A stretch of DNA of 64,000 nt from DASQZT01 sp963728965 (GTDB lineage: Bacteria > Acidobacteriota > Terriglobia > Bryobacterales > Bryobacteraceae). The notes beneath the pieces are model-generated. The model was not told the DNA's origin. It did not search any database and worked only from the letters and a program-made list of their open reading frames with translations. Below are positions 24,856 to 33,140 of this stretch, piece by piece. The stretch spans positions 8,275 through 72,274 of the forward strand of contig CAVSMH010000016.1 of assembly GCA_963728965.1 (NCBI GenBank). The letters are read 5' to 3'. Numbering within the stretch: the stretch's first letter is position 1; each line of letters begins with the position of its first letter. A program made the position numbers and the translations under genes.

Positions 24856-26321
24856 ATCGACGCGGATTTCTACAAACTATGGCGGTCGGAGCGATGGCAG
24901 CGGCCCCGGCCACGAACAAGATGATCGGCATTCAGGTAGGCGCTGTCTCGTTTGTGGACGAGGGCGTCGAGAAGGTCCTGGATGAATTCCAGCAGGACGC
25001 GTATGTGAATACGCTGTTCGTCGCCACCTTCACGTACGGGCGGGGAATCGCGGGGCGGCAGGTGCCCGGGCAACCGCTCCCCGATCACGGCAAGCAGCAG
25101 TATGACAACAGCAGCGGCACCGGGACCTTCCACGGCGGCAGCTACACCAAAATCCATCCGCAGTACTACAAAGACACCTCCATTCACGACTTCCGCGCGC
25201 CCGATTTCGGCGACGATTACGACGTGTTGGAGGCGGTGCTGCCGTCGGCCCGCAAGCGCGGCATGAAGACCATCTGCTGGTTCGAAGACGTCTGGAACAA
25301 CTCCGTGCCCGGCGTGCGCGAGGCGCAGGAGAAACACCTGGATGGGTCGAGCGCCAACACGCTGTGCTTCAACAATCCCAACTACCGCAACTGGTTGCTG
25401 GGCATGGTGGAGGACTATTCGCGCTCGTATGAAATCGACGGCATCATGTGGGGCTCGGAACGCCAGGGCGCGTTTGCCAATGCCCTGGGATCGAGCCATG
25501 GGGGCAACCCAGGGGTGAACCGGGTAACCTGCTTCTGCGAGTTCTGCGAACGGAAAGCGCAGGAGCGTGGCATCAACACCAAGCGCGCGCGGGAAGGGTT
25601 TCAGGCGCTTGGCAATTTCATTCAGTCCACGCGCGGAAACCGGCGGCCGGTGGATGGCTACTACGTCACCGTGTGGCGGCTGATGCTTCGCTACCCCGAA
25701 ATGCTGGCCTGGGAGATGCTTTGGACCGACAGCCTGCGCGAAACGTACGCCGCCATGTACAACAAGGTGAAATCGGTGAAGCCCACGGTGGGAGTGGGCT
25801 GGCACATCTGGCACAACAACAGCTTCAGCCCGATCTACCGCGCCGAGCAGGATCTTTCGGAGATCTCCAAACACGCCGATTTTCTGAAAATGGTGATGTA
25901 TCACAACTGCGGCGGACCGCGCATGGCGTCGTACATCCGCGCAACTGGCTCCACCATCTATGGCGACGTGCCGCAGCAGGAACTGCTCGATTTCCATTAC
26001 CGGGTGATGGGGTACCAACATGAGAAGAGCCTGGCCGAGATACCGCAGACGGGCCTTTCCGCCGACTACGTGTTCGAGGAAGCGAAGCGGGCGCGAGACG
26101 CATTGAACGGTACTAAGACCCAGTTATGGCCGGGGATCGATATCGACATCCCGACCGGGGCCAACCAGAGCAAATCCTCGCCCGACGGGACGCACCAGGC
26201 GGTGCTGGCCGCGTTCCGGGCGGGAGCGGACGGGGTGCTGCTTTCGCGGAAGTACTCGGAGATGAAGTTGGCGAACCTGCGCGGCGCCGGTGCGGCGATC
26301 CGCGAACTGGGCATGGCGTGA
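24852..26321 (+). CDS. Tat-exported TIM-barrel-like protein (predicted glycoside-hydrolase-like)
   Basis: 489 aa; ATG 24852 overlaps the preceding stop. The leader MNRRGFLQTMAVGAMAAAPA is a Tat signal. The body alternates strands and helices (TLFVATFTYGRG, KTICWFEDVWNN, EIDGIMWGSERQGA, VGVGWHIWHNNSF, GIDIDIPTG) as in a (beta/alpha)8 barrel, with acidic residues at strand ends (E in CWFED, E in GSERQ). A CFCEFCERKA segment gives a CxxC pair, seen in several hypothetical glycosidase-like families. I do not recognise a named family, so the enzymatic role is inference. Coupling to the VPS10-type gene and vicinity of a sulfatase suggest extracellular polymer degradation. Confidence 0.7.
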   Translation: MNRRGFLQTMAVGAMAAAPATNKMIGIQVGAVSFVDEGVEKVLDEFQQDAYVNTLFVATFTYGRGIAGRQVPGQPLPDHGKQQYDNSSGTGTFHGGSYTKIHPQYYKDTSIHDFRAPDFGDDYDVLEAVLPSARKRGMKTICWFEDVWNNSVPGVREAQEKHLDGSSANTLCFNNPNYRNWLLGMVEDYSRSYEIDGIMWGSERQGAFANALGSSHGGNPGVNRVTCFCEFCERKAQERGINTKRAREGFQALGNFIQSTRGNRRPVDGYYVTVWRLMLRYPEMLAWEMLWTDSLRETYAAMYNKVKSVKPTVGVGWHIWHNNSFSPIYRAEQDLSEISKHADFLKMVMYHNCGGPRMASYIRATGSTIYGDVPQQELLDFHYRVMGYQHEKSLAEIPQTGLSADYVFEEAKRARDALNGTKTQLWPGIDIDIPTGANQSKSSPDGTHQAVLAAFRAGADGVLLSRKYSEMKLANLRGAGAAIRELGMA

Positions 26322-26354
26322 GACCGGGCGCGGCGGACCGCCTATAAACGAGAC

Positions 26355-26395
26355 GGCGGCTGTAGACCAGGGAGATACCCTGCCCTACAGCCGCC
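26355..26395. terminator. Strong stem-loop between convergent genes
   Basis: GGCGGCTGTAG (26355-26365) pairs perfectly with CTACAGCCGCC (26385-26395), and an inner CAGGG with CCCTG pair extends the structure. It lies between a plus gene ending at 26321 and a minus gene ending at 26425, the expected place of a shared terminator, although no T-run follows on either side. Confidence 0.6.
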
Positions 26396-26424
26396 AAGAT
26401 GATGGTTGGAACTTGTCCGTAGCG

Positions 26425-27372
26425 TCAGCGCGTGCGCCTGCGCGGCTCCAAGTGCCGTGCCGGCTTCGTCTTCACTACCTGTTCGAACTGATCTTCCGGC
26501 AGGCTCGCCGAAACGTTCAGGATGTTTCCCTGCGCGTTGATTTGCACCGATTGGATCAGCGTCGTCACCACGGGTTGATTGGCTGCCTGCATCTGCGCCA
26601 GGTTGACAAGCAGCTTCAGGGCATCAGCCATGGCTTGGGCATTTTGCCCCGTATCGGCGGTGGCCTGTCCGGTCACGACCACCTGGTTGCCGAACTTGAC
26701 GCCGCCGGCTGCCTGCTGGATGGCCTGGAACGCGCCCTGCCCGTTCAACCCGGGTACGTTGGGGGCGTTCGGCGCTGGATGCAGCGAGCTGAGCGGCACC
26801 ATCGAAACGGCCCAGGCATCCTGGGCGGTGCTCCACTGGTCGATCTGCACGCCCAGCAACGCGGAAATCGAAGTGGGCGTTTTCTGCCGGTCGATGGCGC
26901 CTTTCACGTTGGCGAGGTCACCCGCCGCCACCATCGTCGTGCTTAAGAATGCGACGCCCATGGTCTTCTTGGGGTCTTCGATGATGGTCACCCCGCCGTA
27001 GGTTTCGCTGAGCGCGCCCTTTTCGGCAGCGGCGGCAGCGATGCGCCCCGGCTCGAAATTACCCCGCGCCAGGAACAGCCCCGTATGGTTCTGCGGTTTG
27101 CCATTCGAACCCACCAGGACTTCGCTGACATCCCGCGTCGGGTCGAAACCCGTCAGGGTGATGAGCTCCTGGAATTTGGGATCGGTCGTTTTGACCTGCG
27201 AAAGCACGTACTGGCCAAACAGCGTGGCCTTGGCCTGATCCACGTTCACGCCCGCCACCACTTGGGCGTCGGGCATCAACAGGCCCACAAGCCGAGGATC
27301 GGCGGCTTTAGCAGGAAGAGCTGCGGAGAATGCAAATGCGAGCGTTGCGGTTGTCAGGATTCGTGCGTTCAT
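26425..27372 (-). CDS. Secreted conserved hypothetical protein
   Basis: 315 aa with a Sec signal peptide (residues 1-23, ending ALPAKA). The mature part has repeated hydrophobic beta-strand segments (DAQVVAGVNVDQAK, EVLVGSNGKPQ, GLFLARGNFEP, MGVAFLSTTMVAAGD) in the order seen in acidobacterial periplasmic proteins of unknown function; the C-terminus is basic (HLEPRRRTR). No catalytic motif, lipobox or membrane anchor is visible. It is downstream of ribBA on the same strand with a 57-bp gap, which may be chance. I cannot assign a function. Confidence 0.7.
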   Translation of the reverse strand: MNARILTTATLAFAFSAALPAKAADPRLVGLLMPDAQVVAGVNVDQAKATLFGQYVLSQVKTTDPKFQELITLTGFDPTRDVSEVLVGSNGKPQNHTGLFLARGNFEPGRIAAAAAEKGALSETYGGVTIIEDPKKTMGVAFLSTTMVAAGDLANVKGAIDRQKTPTSISALLGVQIDQWSTAQDAWAVSMVPLSSLHPAPNAPNVPGLNGQGAFQAIQQAAGGVKFGNQVVVTGQATADTGQNAQAMADALKLLVNLAQMQAANQPVVTTLIQSVQINAQGNILNVSASLPEDQFEQVVKTKPARHLEPRRRTR

Positions 27373-27429
27373 ACCATGAAGGACGTAAGGCCTGCATTCA
27401 TATTAGCGCGGGTATGGCGGAGCGCGGAC

Positions 27430-28566
27430 TCAGCCGGCGGCGACTGGGATCTGGTCCACTACTTCGATGCCAAACCCTTCCAGGGCAACGATTTTGCGAG
27501 GATGATTGGTGAGCAGGCGGATGGTGTGCAGGCCCAGGTCGGACAGGACCTGCGCGCCGATGCCGTGCTCGTGTTGGAGCAGGCGCTGCCCCGCCTCGCC
27601 CTGGTAGTGCATGAATTCTCGGCCATGGGACACCATCCGGGCCAGCCCATAGCCGTCGCGCTCGACCCGGAATCCCGGTCCCGTTTCGTGTAGGTAGACC
27701 AGCACCCCCAAGCCCGCCTCCGCGATAGTGCGAAGGGAATTCCGCACCAGGCCCGCGCAGGCGCAGCCGGTGGACCCGAACACGTCGCCATAGAGGCAGC
27801 GCGAATGCACCCGCACCAGCACTCTCTCTTTGCGGGCCACGTCTCCGCGGACCAGCGCCAGATGGTATTCGGGATTCAAATCGCTGCCATAGGCGATGGT
27901 GCGAAATTCCCCAAACTCGGTCTCCACGCACCCTTCCGCCACGCGCCGGACGAACCTTTCGTGTTTCATGCGGTAGCGGATCAGGTCGGCCACGGAAATC
28001 ATCTGGAGGCCGTGGCGGACGCAGAACTCCTGCAATTGGGGCACGCGGGCCATGGTGCCGTCCGCGTTCATAATCTCGCAGATGACGCCCGCCGGTGCCA
28101 GGCCCGCCAGCCGCGCCAAATCCACGGACGCCTCGGTCTGTCCGGCACGCACCAGCACGCCGCCGCCGCGGGCGCGCAGGGGAAAGACGTGTCCTGGGCG
28201 CGCCAGGTCCCCCGGGCGGCAATCGGGGTCGATGGCTTTCAGGATGGTGCGGGTGCGGTCGGCGGCCGAGATTCCGGTAGTGACCCCCTCCCGCGCATCG
28301 ATCGACTCGCAGAAGGCCGTCCCGAAATTGGAGGTATTGTGGGGGCTCATAAGGGGCAGCCGCAGATAGTCGCAGCGCTCGGCGGTGAGGGCGAGGCAGA
28401 TCAACCCTCGCCCGTGCGTGGCCATGAAGTTGATGATCTCGGGCGTTACTTTTTCCGCCGCAATGGTGAGATCGCCTTCATTCTCGCGGTCTTCGTCGTC
28501 CACTACCACGAGCATTCTTCCCGCCCGGATCTCCTCGATCCCGTCGGGAATCGGCGCAAAACCCAT
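27430..28566 (-). CDS. ribBA: RibBA-type protein: DHBP synthase with a degenerate GTP cyclohydrolase II domain
   Basis: 378 aa from ATG 28566. The N-terminal domain (1-205) is 3,4-dihydroxy-2-butanone-4-phosphate synthase, the riboflavin branch from ribulose-5-phosphate: VVDDEDRENEGDL, RPGHVFPLRA and PAGVICEIMNADGTMAR are intact. The C-terminal domain aligns with GTP cyclohydrolase II and keeps the zinc cysteines (RVHSRCLYGDVFGSTGCAC). However, the RQEGRGIGL-type segment reads HETGPGFRV, and the D-x-R-D-Y preceding GIGAQ reads LQHEH, so the Asp and Arg considered catalytic in E. coli RibA are missing. This resembles RibBX-like proteins, with only the RibB half expected to be active. A separate ribA would then be needed elsewhere. 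Confidence 0.9.
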   Translation of the reverse strand: MGFAPIPDGIEEIRAGRMLVVVDDEDRENEGDLTIAAEKVTPEIINFMATHGRGLICLALTAERCDYLRLPLMSPHNTSNFGTAFCESIDAREGVTTGISAADRTRTILKAIDPDCRPGDLARPGHVFPLRARGGGVLVRAGQTEASVDLARLAGLAPAGVICEIMNADGTMARVPQLQEFCVRHGLQMISVADLIRYRMKHERFVRRVAEGCVETEFGEFRTIAYGSDLNPEYHLALVRGDVARKERVLVRVHSRCLYGDVFGSTGCACAGLVRNSLRTIAEAGLGVLVYLHETGPGFRVERDGYGLARMVSHGREFMHYQGEAGQRLLQHEHGIGAQVLSDLGLHTIRLLTNHPRKIVALEGFGIEVVDQIPVAAG

Positions 28567-28911
28567 ACCTCAATTATTCCCTATCGCCCCACCACATTCC
28601 TAATTCATCGCTGGGTTGGGACTCCGCGGGCCGATGCGGAATCGGCCCGCAGGCGGGAGATGCGTGTGCGCCACCACCGGGAGTGGTTACATTTTACCTG
28701 AATTATGCACACGAGAAGCATTCCGAACGCCCGCGGCGCTCGGTTGATGTCATTCAGAGTTGGGTAGGTCAGTTCGAGTTTCGCTGCTTGATCGTCCTCC
28801 CGAGAGTCCGGTCCCGCCGAGTCCCCCGCCGAAGTCACTTGCTTCGTTGCATTTGGCATCAGCGCATGAATTTCTATGCGCGGAGATCGAAAGGACCAGC
28901 GGGAACTTCTG
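28567..28911. other. Intergenic region between ribBA and the IS1380-type transposase
   Basis: 345 bp without a supported gene. It holds a perfect hairpin, GCGGGCCGAT (28626-28635) with ATCGGCCCGC (28641-28650), and a GCGCAT...ATGCGC dyad at 28862-28881 just beyond the transposase stop. CATTTGG at 28851-28857 is the only faint match to the other IS end, so the left IS boundary is unresolved. Confidence 0.4.
28573..28578 (-). promoter_or_regulatory. -10-like AATAAT 6 nt before the ribBA start
   Basis: On the minus strand AATAAT is followed by TGAGGT and ATG 28566. It fits the leaderless pattern, though GAGG could also act as a very close ribosome site. Confidence 0.3.
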
Positions 28912-30366
28912 TCAGCGCAGGGCCGGCAGCATCACGGGTGCATAACCGTTGGCGCGCGGTGCAATCCGGCGCAACCGGTCCATCAACCGCTCGAACATAC
29001 CCTTCTCCTCGTAGTGGTCGCTGTAGCTTACCCCAGTGCGGCCGGCGTGCCGCCAGATCTTGGCTGCTACGAACAGGAAGCGGAGCCGCGAAGTCGCCAG
29101 AGTCGTGTGCCGGAGTGCGGTGGCGTCGGCCTGCGGCTCGCGGTTGAACAGCATCAGCCAGCAGTTCAGGTTGTACGCCAGCATAGCCAACTGGAAGTGA
29201 TTGCCGTTCACGTCAAAGCGGCCTGACGGATGCGCCGCCAGTCCGGCATCATTGTTCGCCTCTTTGATCAGGTTTTCGGCACCGCCGCGCTGGCCGTAAA
29301 ACCAGACCACGAAGTAGATCGGATCGCTCATGTCGGTCACGAAGACCCGGTACTTGAACTGACTGGTTTCGAACAACTGGTATTGCTCGATTTCCTCGGC
29401 TTCCAGTTCCTCGCGTGGCTTTTCTTTGCGCAGAGCCACGAACCGGTATGGCTTGCTCCATCCCTCCGGCTGGTAACGGAATTCGCATTCCGCGTCGGCA
29501 TCCGTCTTGGGTGACGACTTCCACTGGGCTTGGCGTAGTTCCTCAACCAACCGGGACGTCTTGCGCGCACAGATCACGAATCGAGCGTCGAATTCTTCAT
29601 ACGCTTCGACGGCGTCCTGGCAGTAGAACCCCGAATCGGCCCGACCGTAGATCTGCTTCACACCAGGCGGCAAGGCCTTTTGGACATTCCGCAGATGATC
29701 GCGGATCTGCTTGCCGCTGGGCCGGTCGCCATTGCGCAATTCGCCCCACACGTATTCTCGCGTCTCGGCGATGAACGTCAGCATCGGTTGATAGCTCTTC
29801 TTGCCTTTGTTTTTCGGGTTGTAGCCCTTGCGTCCGCCCATCTGTTGTCCGTAGAGCGTGTGCACGGTGGTGTCGGTGTCGATGGTGACGACCTCCAACT
29901 TCACGTTGGCCGCCTCCCAAACCCGTTCCCGCAGGGTCCGCATAATGGTTAGCATCTGGCGGGCGACATTGCGATGCAGCGCGTTCACGAATCGCCAGAA
30001 GGTGGATTGGACCGGCAGCTTGGTGACTTTAAGGATGCCCGTCAGGATGGGATCGCGCGCGACGAAGCGCAACTGGTTCAGCCGCGGAAAGCCGATGTAG
30101 AGGCCGAGCACGATGCCCAGCACGAATCGGTACAGGTCCATGGCTCGGGGAATCCGCTTCGAGGTCAGGGTCTGCTCCACCAGGGGCTGGAACCCCACTT
30201 TCTCCAGCATGGTGATGATCGGCAGCAGTCCGCCGTAGGGAGTCAGATTCCTACCATTGAAGTCATAGGGCGTAAAGGCATTGATTTTATTGGGTTCCGG
30301 AATAACATCACGAACCCCTTGATTGGCGGGCCTTCGGCCGCTATCCGGTTCTTGTTCCTTCACCAT
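28912..30366 (-). CDS. IS1380-family transposase
   Basis: 484 aa, a DDE transposase of the DDE_Tnp_1 clan. The N-terminal region has the NLTPYGGLLPIITMLEKVGF helix pair. The first catalytic Asp is in VVTIDTDTTVHTLYG with the following GGRKGYNPKNKGKKSYQPM, the second in YGRADSGFY, and the Glu lies in the YGQRGGAENLIKEANND signature (Y-R-E/GGAE type). These are the IS1380 hallmarks. Length is full and the frame unbroken, so the copy may be functional. It lies between ribBA and a lipocalin-like gene remnant, marking the start of an accessory region. Confidence 0.93.
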   Translation of the reverse strand: MVKEQEPDSGRRPANQGVRDVIPEPNKINAFTPYDFNGRNLTPYGGLLPIITMLEKVGFQPLVEQTLTSKRIPRAMDLYRFVLGIVLGLYIGFPRLNQLRFVARDPILTGILKVTKLPVQSTFWRFVNALHRNVARQMLTIMRTLRERVWEAANVKLEVVTIDTDTTVHTLYGQQMGGRKGYNPKNKGKKSYQPMLTFIAETREYVWGELRNGDRPSGKQIRDHLRNVQKALPPGVKQIYGRADSGFYCQDAVEAYEEFDARFVICARKTSRLVEELRQAQWKSSPKTDADAECEFRYQPEGWSKPYRFVALRKEKPREELEAEEIEQYQLFETSQFKYRVFVTDMSDPIYFVVWFYGQRGGAENLIKEANNDAGLAAHPSGRFDVNGNHFQLAMLAYNLNCWLMLFNREPQADATALRHTTLATSRLRFLFVAAKIWRHAGRTGVSYSDHYEEKGMFERLMDRLRRIAPRANGYAPVMLPALR

Positions 30367-30452
30367 TTGGGTGGCTTCTGAGAATCGGCTCGCGAAGCTG
30401 TGAACTCCGCGGACCTACTGTTTTAACGCAGGATTCTCAGAATCCCAAATGG
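30363..30452. repeat. 90-bp inverted-repeat structure at the transposase start
   Basis: CCATTTGGG (30363-30371) plus CTGAGAATC (30378-30386) recur in reverse complement as GATTCTCAG and CCCAAATGG (30432-30452). The left arm contains the transposase start codon. It looks like a subterminal palindrome of the IS end or a small MITE-like hairpin. Confidence 0.6.
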
Positions 30453-30507
30453 CGTCAGGCCTCAGCCGGCCGCTGTTCGCGTCGGGCACCGTGCATAATC
30501 CAGGTCC

Positions 30508-30726
30508 AATGAATATGTCCGGAACGGGTACGAGGCCTCCTTCGGCAGCTACGACATAAACGAGGCGACGCACACCGTGACCCATCACGTGCAGGGGTCG
30601 AACACCGCCGACCTCCTGATCGGCAAGGATTTGCCGCGCATCTTCCAGTTCAGCGCGGACGGACGCCTCGTGATCAGGTCGGCTCGGCCGGATGAACACT
30701 GGTCGGTCACATGGGAGCATTACTGA
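30508..30726 (+). pseudogene. C-terminal remnant of a lipocalin-like domain protein
   Basis: In the frame ending at TGA 30724-30726 the codons read NEYVRNGYEASFGSYDINEA, then THTVTHHVQG, LPRIFQFSADGRLVIRS and ending WEHY. The THTVTHHV strand and the F.L.GD.L closing strand match the lipocalin-like domain family of small bacterial proteins. A TAA at 30496 closes the frame upstream and there is no suitable start, so only about 70 residues of an about 140-residue protein remain. Loss of the 5' part is plausibly linked to the adjacent IS. It lies 43 nt upstream of the decarboxylase-like gene on the same strand. Confidence 0.55.
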
Positions 30727-30769
30727 CTGCTGGTCGTAGTAAAGGATTTCCAGGAAAGGGAGAGAAAGC

Positions 30770-31372
30770 ATGAATTCGAATCCACCTCGGTCCGCACTGA
30801 CACTTGAGGAAATCCACATGGTTTCGCCCGCGCTTGAAAAATACACACAGAGCGCGATCAGTGACGACTTATGGAAGCGCCCGGAGTTGTCGGCGCGAGA
30901 CCGCGACATCGTGACCGTCGCGGCCTTGATCGCCCGGAATCAGACCATCGGCATGCTGCACTATTTCAACCTTGCCCTTGATCATGGCGTGAAACCAGGC
31001 GAGCTCTCAGAGATCATTACGCATCTCGCCTTCTACTCCGGTTGGCCGAACGCCCTTGCCGCGGTTGCGATTCTGAAAGATATCTTTGGGCAGCGAGGGG
31101 TCGGACCTGACCAGCTTCCTGCAGCATCGCCTAAGCTTCTTCCCATCGATGAAGCCGCCGAGGCCCAGCGCGCGGCACGCGTGCAGGAGGATTTCGGCCT
31201 CGTGTCTCCCGGTGTCGTGCAGGATACCCGCGATCTGCTATTTCGTGACCTGTGGCTGCGTCCGGCCCTAGCGCCGCGAGACCGCAGTCTCGTCACGGTC
31301 AGTGCGCTGATCGCCTCCGGCCAAGTCGCGCAGATTACCTATCATTTTAAGGCTCCTCTCCGAAAAGTGTAG
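30770..31372 (+). pseudogene. Carboxymuconolactone decarboxylase-family protein, truncated by an ISL3-type element
   Basis: ATG 30770 follows a good AAGGGAG site. The first CMD domain is complete (ELSARDRDIVTVAALIARNQ, HYFNLALDHGVKPGEL, ITHLAFYSGWPNALAAV). A second repeat begins LWLRPALAPRDRSLVTVSAL but stops at ITYHF, where the IS begins at 31351; the last seven residues and the stop at 31370-31372 come from IS DNA. Intact homologues have about 60 further residues including a second HLAFYAGWPNA motif, and these do not reappear after the IS. The family acts as decarboxylases or alkylhydroperoxidase-like proteins; the partner Cys residues are not seen here. Confidence 0.8.
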
Positions 31373-32731
31373 TGGGAGTTCAACCCCTGTGAACGCTTGG
31401 GGGTATGGCCTGGCGGGGATTGAAAGGCACCCCGCCATCGGTTTAATTTCGTGTTTCCGGCCAAGGAATACGAAAGGACCGAACCGAGGTGCTCATTGAG
31501 ACCTTTGTCAGAAAACAGTTGCGTTTGAAAGCCCATACCGTGACCAGGGTGGAAGAGACAGACGAGTGCATGCTGGTGTGGATCGACCGGCTCGGGCAGC
31601 GTTTGTTGCGCTGCGGGGTTTGCCGGCAGCGATGCCTGGAGGTTCACGACATTCGCAAAGAACGAGAGTGGCGCGATCTCTCCATGCGAAAGCTGGCTTT
31701 GAAACTGCGCTACCGTCCACGGCGGGTGGAATGTCCACGATGCGGGGTTCGGGTGGAAGACTTCCCTTGGGCCGAGCCTTGGGCTCGAGTGACCACTACG
31801 CTTGCCACCGCGGTGGCGGTGCTGGCGCGGGAGTTGAGTTGGAAGGGAACGGCGCGCCAATACGGACTGAACTGGAAGAGCGTGGCCACGATTGTGAAAC
31901 GGGCGGTGGCCTATGGTCTGCGCCATCGCGCGCGGCCTCCCGTCCATGTCATCGGTATTGATGAGGTGAGCCGACGCAAAGGCCAGGTCTACCTGACGGT
32001 GGTTTACGATCTGGAACGGCGGGTCCTGCTGTGGGTCGGAGAAGAGCGCACCGAAGAGGCAGTGCGGAAGTTTTTCACCGAAGAGATGGGGCGGCGGCGC
32101 TGTGGAACGCTGCGGGTGGTTTGCATGGACATGTGGGCGCCATACGCCAGCCTGGTGCGGGAACACGCGCCGAACGCCCGGATTTTGTTTGACCGGTTTC
32201 ACATCGTCAAGCATCTCAACGAGGCCGTAGACGCGGTTCGCCGCCAACTGTGGCGCCAAGTCACATCCGAAGAGAGAGTGACCGTCAAAGGAACTCGCTG
32301 GCTGCTGTTGAAGAATCCGTGGAATCTGAACCCGGATCAGAAGGAGCGGCTTTCGACGTTGGTCCGCTGGAATACGCCGCTGGTGCGTGCCTGGTACTTG
32401 AAGGAAGCATTCCAACTGTTCTGGTCCTTCCAGCAGCCTTGGCGCGCCGAGCGGCATCTGCGCAAGTGGATGAACTCCGCCGTGCGCTCGAAACTGGAAC
32501 CATTCAAGAAATTCGCAAAGATGCTGCGCTCCCACCTGGATGGGATTCTCCCCTGGACGACGATCCGCTTGTCCAACGGCGCCGTCGAGGGAATGAACAA
32601 CAAGATCAAGTCCATCAGCCACCGATCCTTCGGCTTCCGTACGGCGAGCAACTTCATTGCCGCCATCTATCATTGCTGTGCCCGGCTGCCACTGCCGGTC
32701 GAACGCTAATTACACTTTTGGGACACGAGCC
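31351..32731 (+). mobile_element. ISL3-family insertion sequence with recognisable terminal inverted repeats
   Basis: The left end GGCTCCTCTCCGAAAAGTGT (31351-31370) and the reverse complement of the right end, GGCTCGTGTCCCAAAAGTGT (32712-32731), match at 17 of 20 positions. The GGCTC start is characteristic of the family and the 1381-bp length fits. The 8 bp on the left (CATTTTAA) and right (CAATATTT) differ, so the usual 8-bp target duplication is absent, implying a deletion or recombination beside the element after insertion. Confidence 0.88.
31489..32709 (+). CDS. ISL3-family transposase
   Basis: 406 aa from GTG 31489. The N-terminal zinc-finger part has CGVCRQRCLEVHD and CPRCGVRVED (residues 40-90), followed by an HTH (GTARQYGLNWKSVATIVKRA). 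The DDE nuclease has Asp in VIGIDEVSRRKG, Asp in VVCMDMWAPY and Glu in NGAVEGMNNKIKSISHRSFGFR near the C-terminus, the ISL3 signature. FDRFHIVKHLNEAVD is also typical. The frame is intact, and the element therefore looks recent. It is located inside a decarboxylase-like gene. Confidence 0.95.
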   Translation: MLIETFVRKQLRLKAHTVTRVEETDECMLVWIDRLGQRLLRCGVCRQRCLEVHDIRKEREWRDLSMRKLALKLRYRPRRVECPRCGVRVEDFPWAEPWARVTTTLATAVAVLARELSWKGTARQYGLNWKSVATIVKRAVAYGLRHRARPPVHVIGIDEVSRRKGQVYLTVVYDLERRVLLWVGEERTEEAVRKFFTEEMGRRRCGTLRVVCMDMWAPYASLVREHAPNARILFDRFHIVKHLNEAVDAVRRQLWRQVTSEERVTVKGTRWLLLKNPWNLNPDQKERLSTLVRWNTPLVRAWYLKEAFQLFWSFQQPWRAERHLRKWMNSAVRSKLEPFKKFAKMLRSHLDGILPWTTIRLSNGAVEGMNNKIKSISHRSFGFRTASNFIAAIYHCCARLPLPVER

Positions 32732-32732
32732 C

Positions 32733-32816
32733 AATATTTTGCGGAAGTCCGGCACGGGTGAAATCGCGCTGCGCGGCGGGAAGCTACTCGGAGCAAGCCG
32801 CCAACTGGCCATTTGA
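32733..32816 (+). pseudogene. Possible 3' tail of an unidentified gene cut by the ISL3 element
   Basis: Directly after the IS the frame ILRKSGTGEIALRGGKLLGA...QLAI runs to TGA 32814-32816. Composition looks coding, but there is no start and no recognised family. It is not the missing end of the decarboxylase gene. Confidence 0.3.
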
Positions 32817-32884
32817 AAGAGCCACGGCGAAGATGCGGCCCGTGCGCGTTATTCCCTTGCCTTCCACCACCACCGGAGTGATGT

Positions 32885-33138
32885 ATGTGTTCGATGCGAC
32901 GCACCGCCAAAACCACCAAGCAAACCGCAGCCGCTTGCTACGCGGAACGCCACGCCGAGTGCCAGGACCTGCTGAAGCGCATCGCCAGCCGCCTGGATCA
33001 GCACCAGAGGGACCAGGCAGAGGAACCTGCCAACTGGGGGTACGCCGGCGACCTGGGCCGAGTCGCCGAGGAACTCGCCTACGTCCTCGCCAGCCTTGGC
33101 GACAAGAGCGCGGTGGATGCCAAAGGCTGGAGTACTAA
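32885..33138 (+). CDS. Small hypothetical protein, probably frameshifted at its end
   Basis: From ATG 32885 (GGAG 6 nt upstream) the frame encodes HAECQDLLKRIASRLDQHQ and GYAGDLGRVAEELAYVLASL, a soluble helical protein of about 80 residues. As written, the frame does not stop but runs far into the next gene. One missing base near 33126 would give a stop at TAA 33136-33138, just before the next ATG. I annotate that end as inferred. The neighbours are a hypothetical gene and a DUF3489 gene, a set often found on mobile or recombinase-associated DNA. Function unknown. Confidence 0.5.
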
Positions 33139-33140
33139 CC

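Larger units (their letters stand above)
28850..30452 (-). mobile_element. IS1380-type insertion sequence (ends approximate)
   Basis: The element is defined by its transposase and a terminal-looking inverted repeat on the right (CCAAATGG ending at 30452). A size of about 1.6 kb is normal for the family. The left end is only guessed from a weak CATTTGG match and no target duplication could be read, so the coordinates are provisional. Confidence 0.5.

Noticed and set aside
28605..28859. An 84-codon minus-strand frame between ribBA and the IS
   Set aside because: No ribosome site, mixed composition and no family resemblance; the sequence holds hairpins instead.
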